Source: Eucalyptus grandis
Taxonomy: Eukaryota; Streptophyta; Magnoliopsida; Myrtales; Myrtaceae
Length of the DNA stretch: 64,000 nt
Direction: 5' to 3'
Assembly: GCF_016545825.1 (NCBI RefSeq)
Contig: NC_052621.1
Span: 706,199 to 770,198, forward strand
Positions 63,550 to 64,000 of the stretch are shown here, one piece after another (within the stretch, counting starts at the first letter, position 1; each line of letters opens with the position of its first letter). The notes under the pieces are model-generated. The model was not told the origin of the DNA, made no database searches, and was given only the letters and a program-made list of their open reading frames with translations. Made by a program: the position numbers and the translations under genes.

Positions 63550-63960
63550 AGAAAATTATTCAAAAAACATAAAAATATTTTATGGCTAATAATTTAGTTC
63601 TAAACTTTTTAATTTCGGTTAATTTAAACACAAACATTTTTACTATTTGCCAATATAGTCATTTTTATCAATTTTAGCTGAAAATTACTAACGTAGTGGT
63701 CTAATTAGTTTGGCACAATGCTGACTTTGATGATTTTTTCAATTTTTGAATGATATTCTGAATTTTTATTTTTTTACATTTACTTATCTATCTTCTTTTT
63801 CTATCTTATTTTTCCTATTTCCGTTAACCGATCACCGATGGATGAACCCTTGCAAAATTGGTCAAATTGACTACGTTGGAAGTTCGTCAGAAAGCTCAAA
63901 ACTAAATTGACAAATTATAAAGTTCATAATGGGTTGTGGACTTTTTGGACAATTATCTCC
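63550..63960. mobile_element. MITE-like element related to 35881-36440
   Basis: The left GAGAAAATTATTCAAAAAACA is mirrored at the right by the inverse of TTTTTGGACAATTATCTCC. Inside are phrases shared in style with the elements at 7430 and 35881 (TTAGTTCTAAAC, CTGAAAATTACTAACGTAG, then TATCTTCTTTTTCTATC). No target-site duplication was confirmed. Confidence 0.35.
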
Positions 63961-64000
63961 TTTGCATTTGTCTACATTATATAGATAGACTTTTATATAC
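63961..64000. other. Window end, AT-rich
   Basis: Nothing recognisable. Confidence 0.3.

Overview
This window is eukaryotic nuclear DNA from a flowering plant. The evidence is spliced genes with GT-AG introns, plant-type flotillin-like proteins, a UDP-xylose synthase, an organelle-targeted methionyl-tRNA synthetase, plant L1-type LINEs with an ORF2 RNase H, copia-type remnants, tRNA-derived SINEs and TIR elements. A eudicot is likely. The species cannot be fixed from sequence alone; Myrtales is only a guess.

Layout. 1-2698: degenerate gag/coat-like retroelement on the minus strand plus a GTGTC-rich repeat. 2699-27700: a flotillin gene (intact FLOT-A, 3396-5445), about 7.5 kb of AT-rich non-coding DNA with several non-autonomous elements, a full-length but broken LINE (13032-18864), a flotillin pseudogene (psi-FLOT-B, 19006-21019), and a second full-length broken LINE (21283-27221). 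27700-31317: non-coding, with old repeat fragments and a 22-bp LINE micro-insertion. 31318-44458: a second copy of the 2699-20767 block, carrying a second intact flotillin (FLOT-C, 32343-34377) and a second flotillin pseudogene (psi-FLOT-D, from 42699), cut off inside its exon 2. 44459-47500: LTR-retrotransposon pieces and a PIF/Harbinger-like fold-back element. 47600-52633: UXS gene (12 coding exons, plus strand). 53627-60206: organellar MetRS gene (12 exons, minus strand, convergent with UXS). 60400-64000: repeats, a second PIF/Harbinger-like element with a GC-rich interior, an LTR fragment and a MITE-like element.

History read from the sequence. An ancestral flotillin duplicated in tandem and one copy died by an AAG-to-TAG change. 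The live/dead pair then duplicated as a block. Afterwards each block took independent insertions: a LINE with a 14-bp target-site duplication in block 1, and two SINEs, a truncated LINE and a terminal truncation in block 2. The empty site in the other block proves several of these insertions. The live genes act separately: flotillins in plasma-membrane microdomains, UXS in cytosolic UDP-xylose supply for cell walls, and MetRS in chloroplast and mitochondrial translation. I see no operon-like or defence-type gene system here. The most novel signals are RNA-level and transposition-level: paired hairpins around the LINE ORF1/ORF2 ATGA overlap, SINEs landing just upstream of a flotillin TATA box, and the LINE micro-insertion. 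All exon boundaries and comparisons were made by eye.
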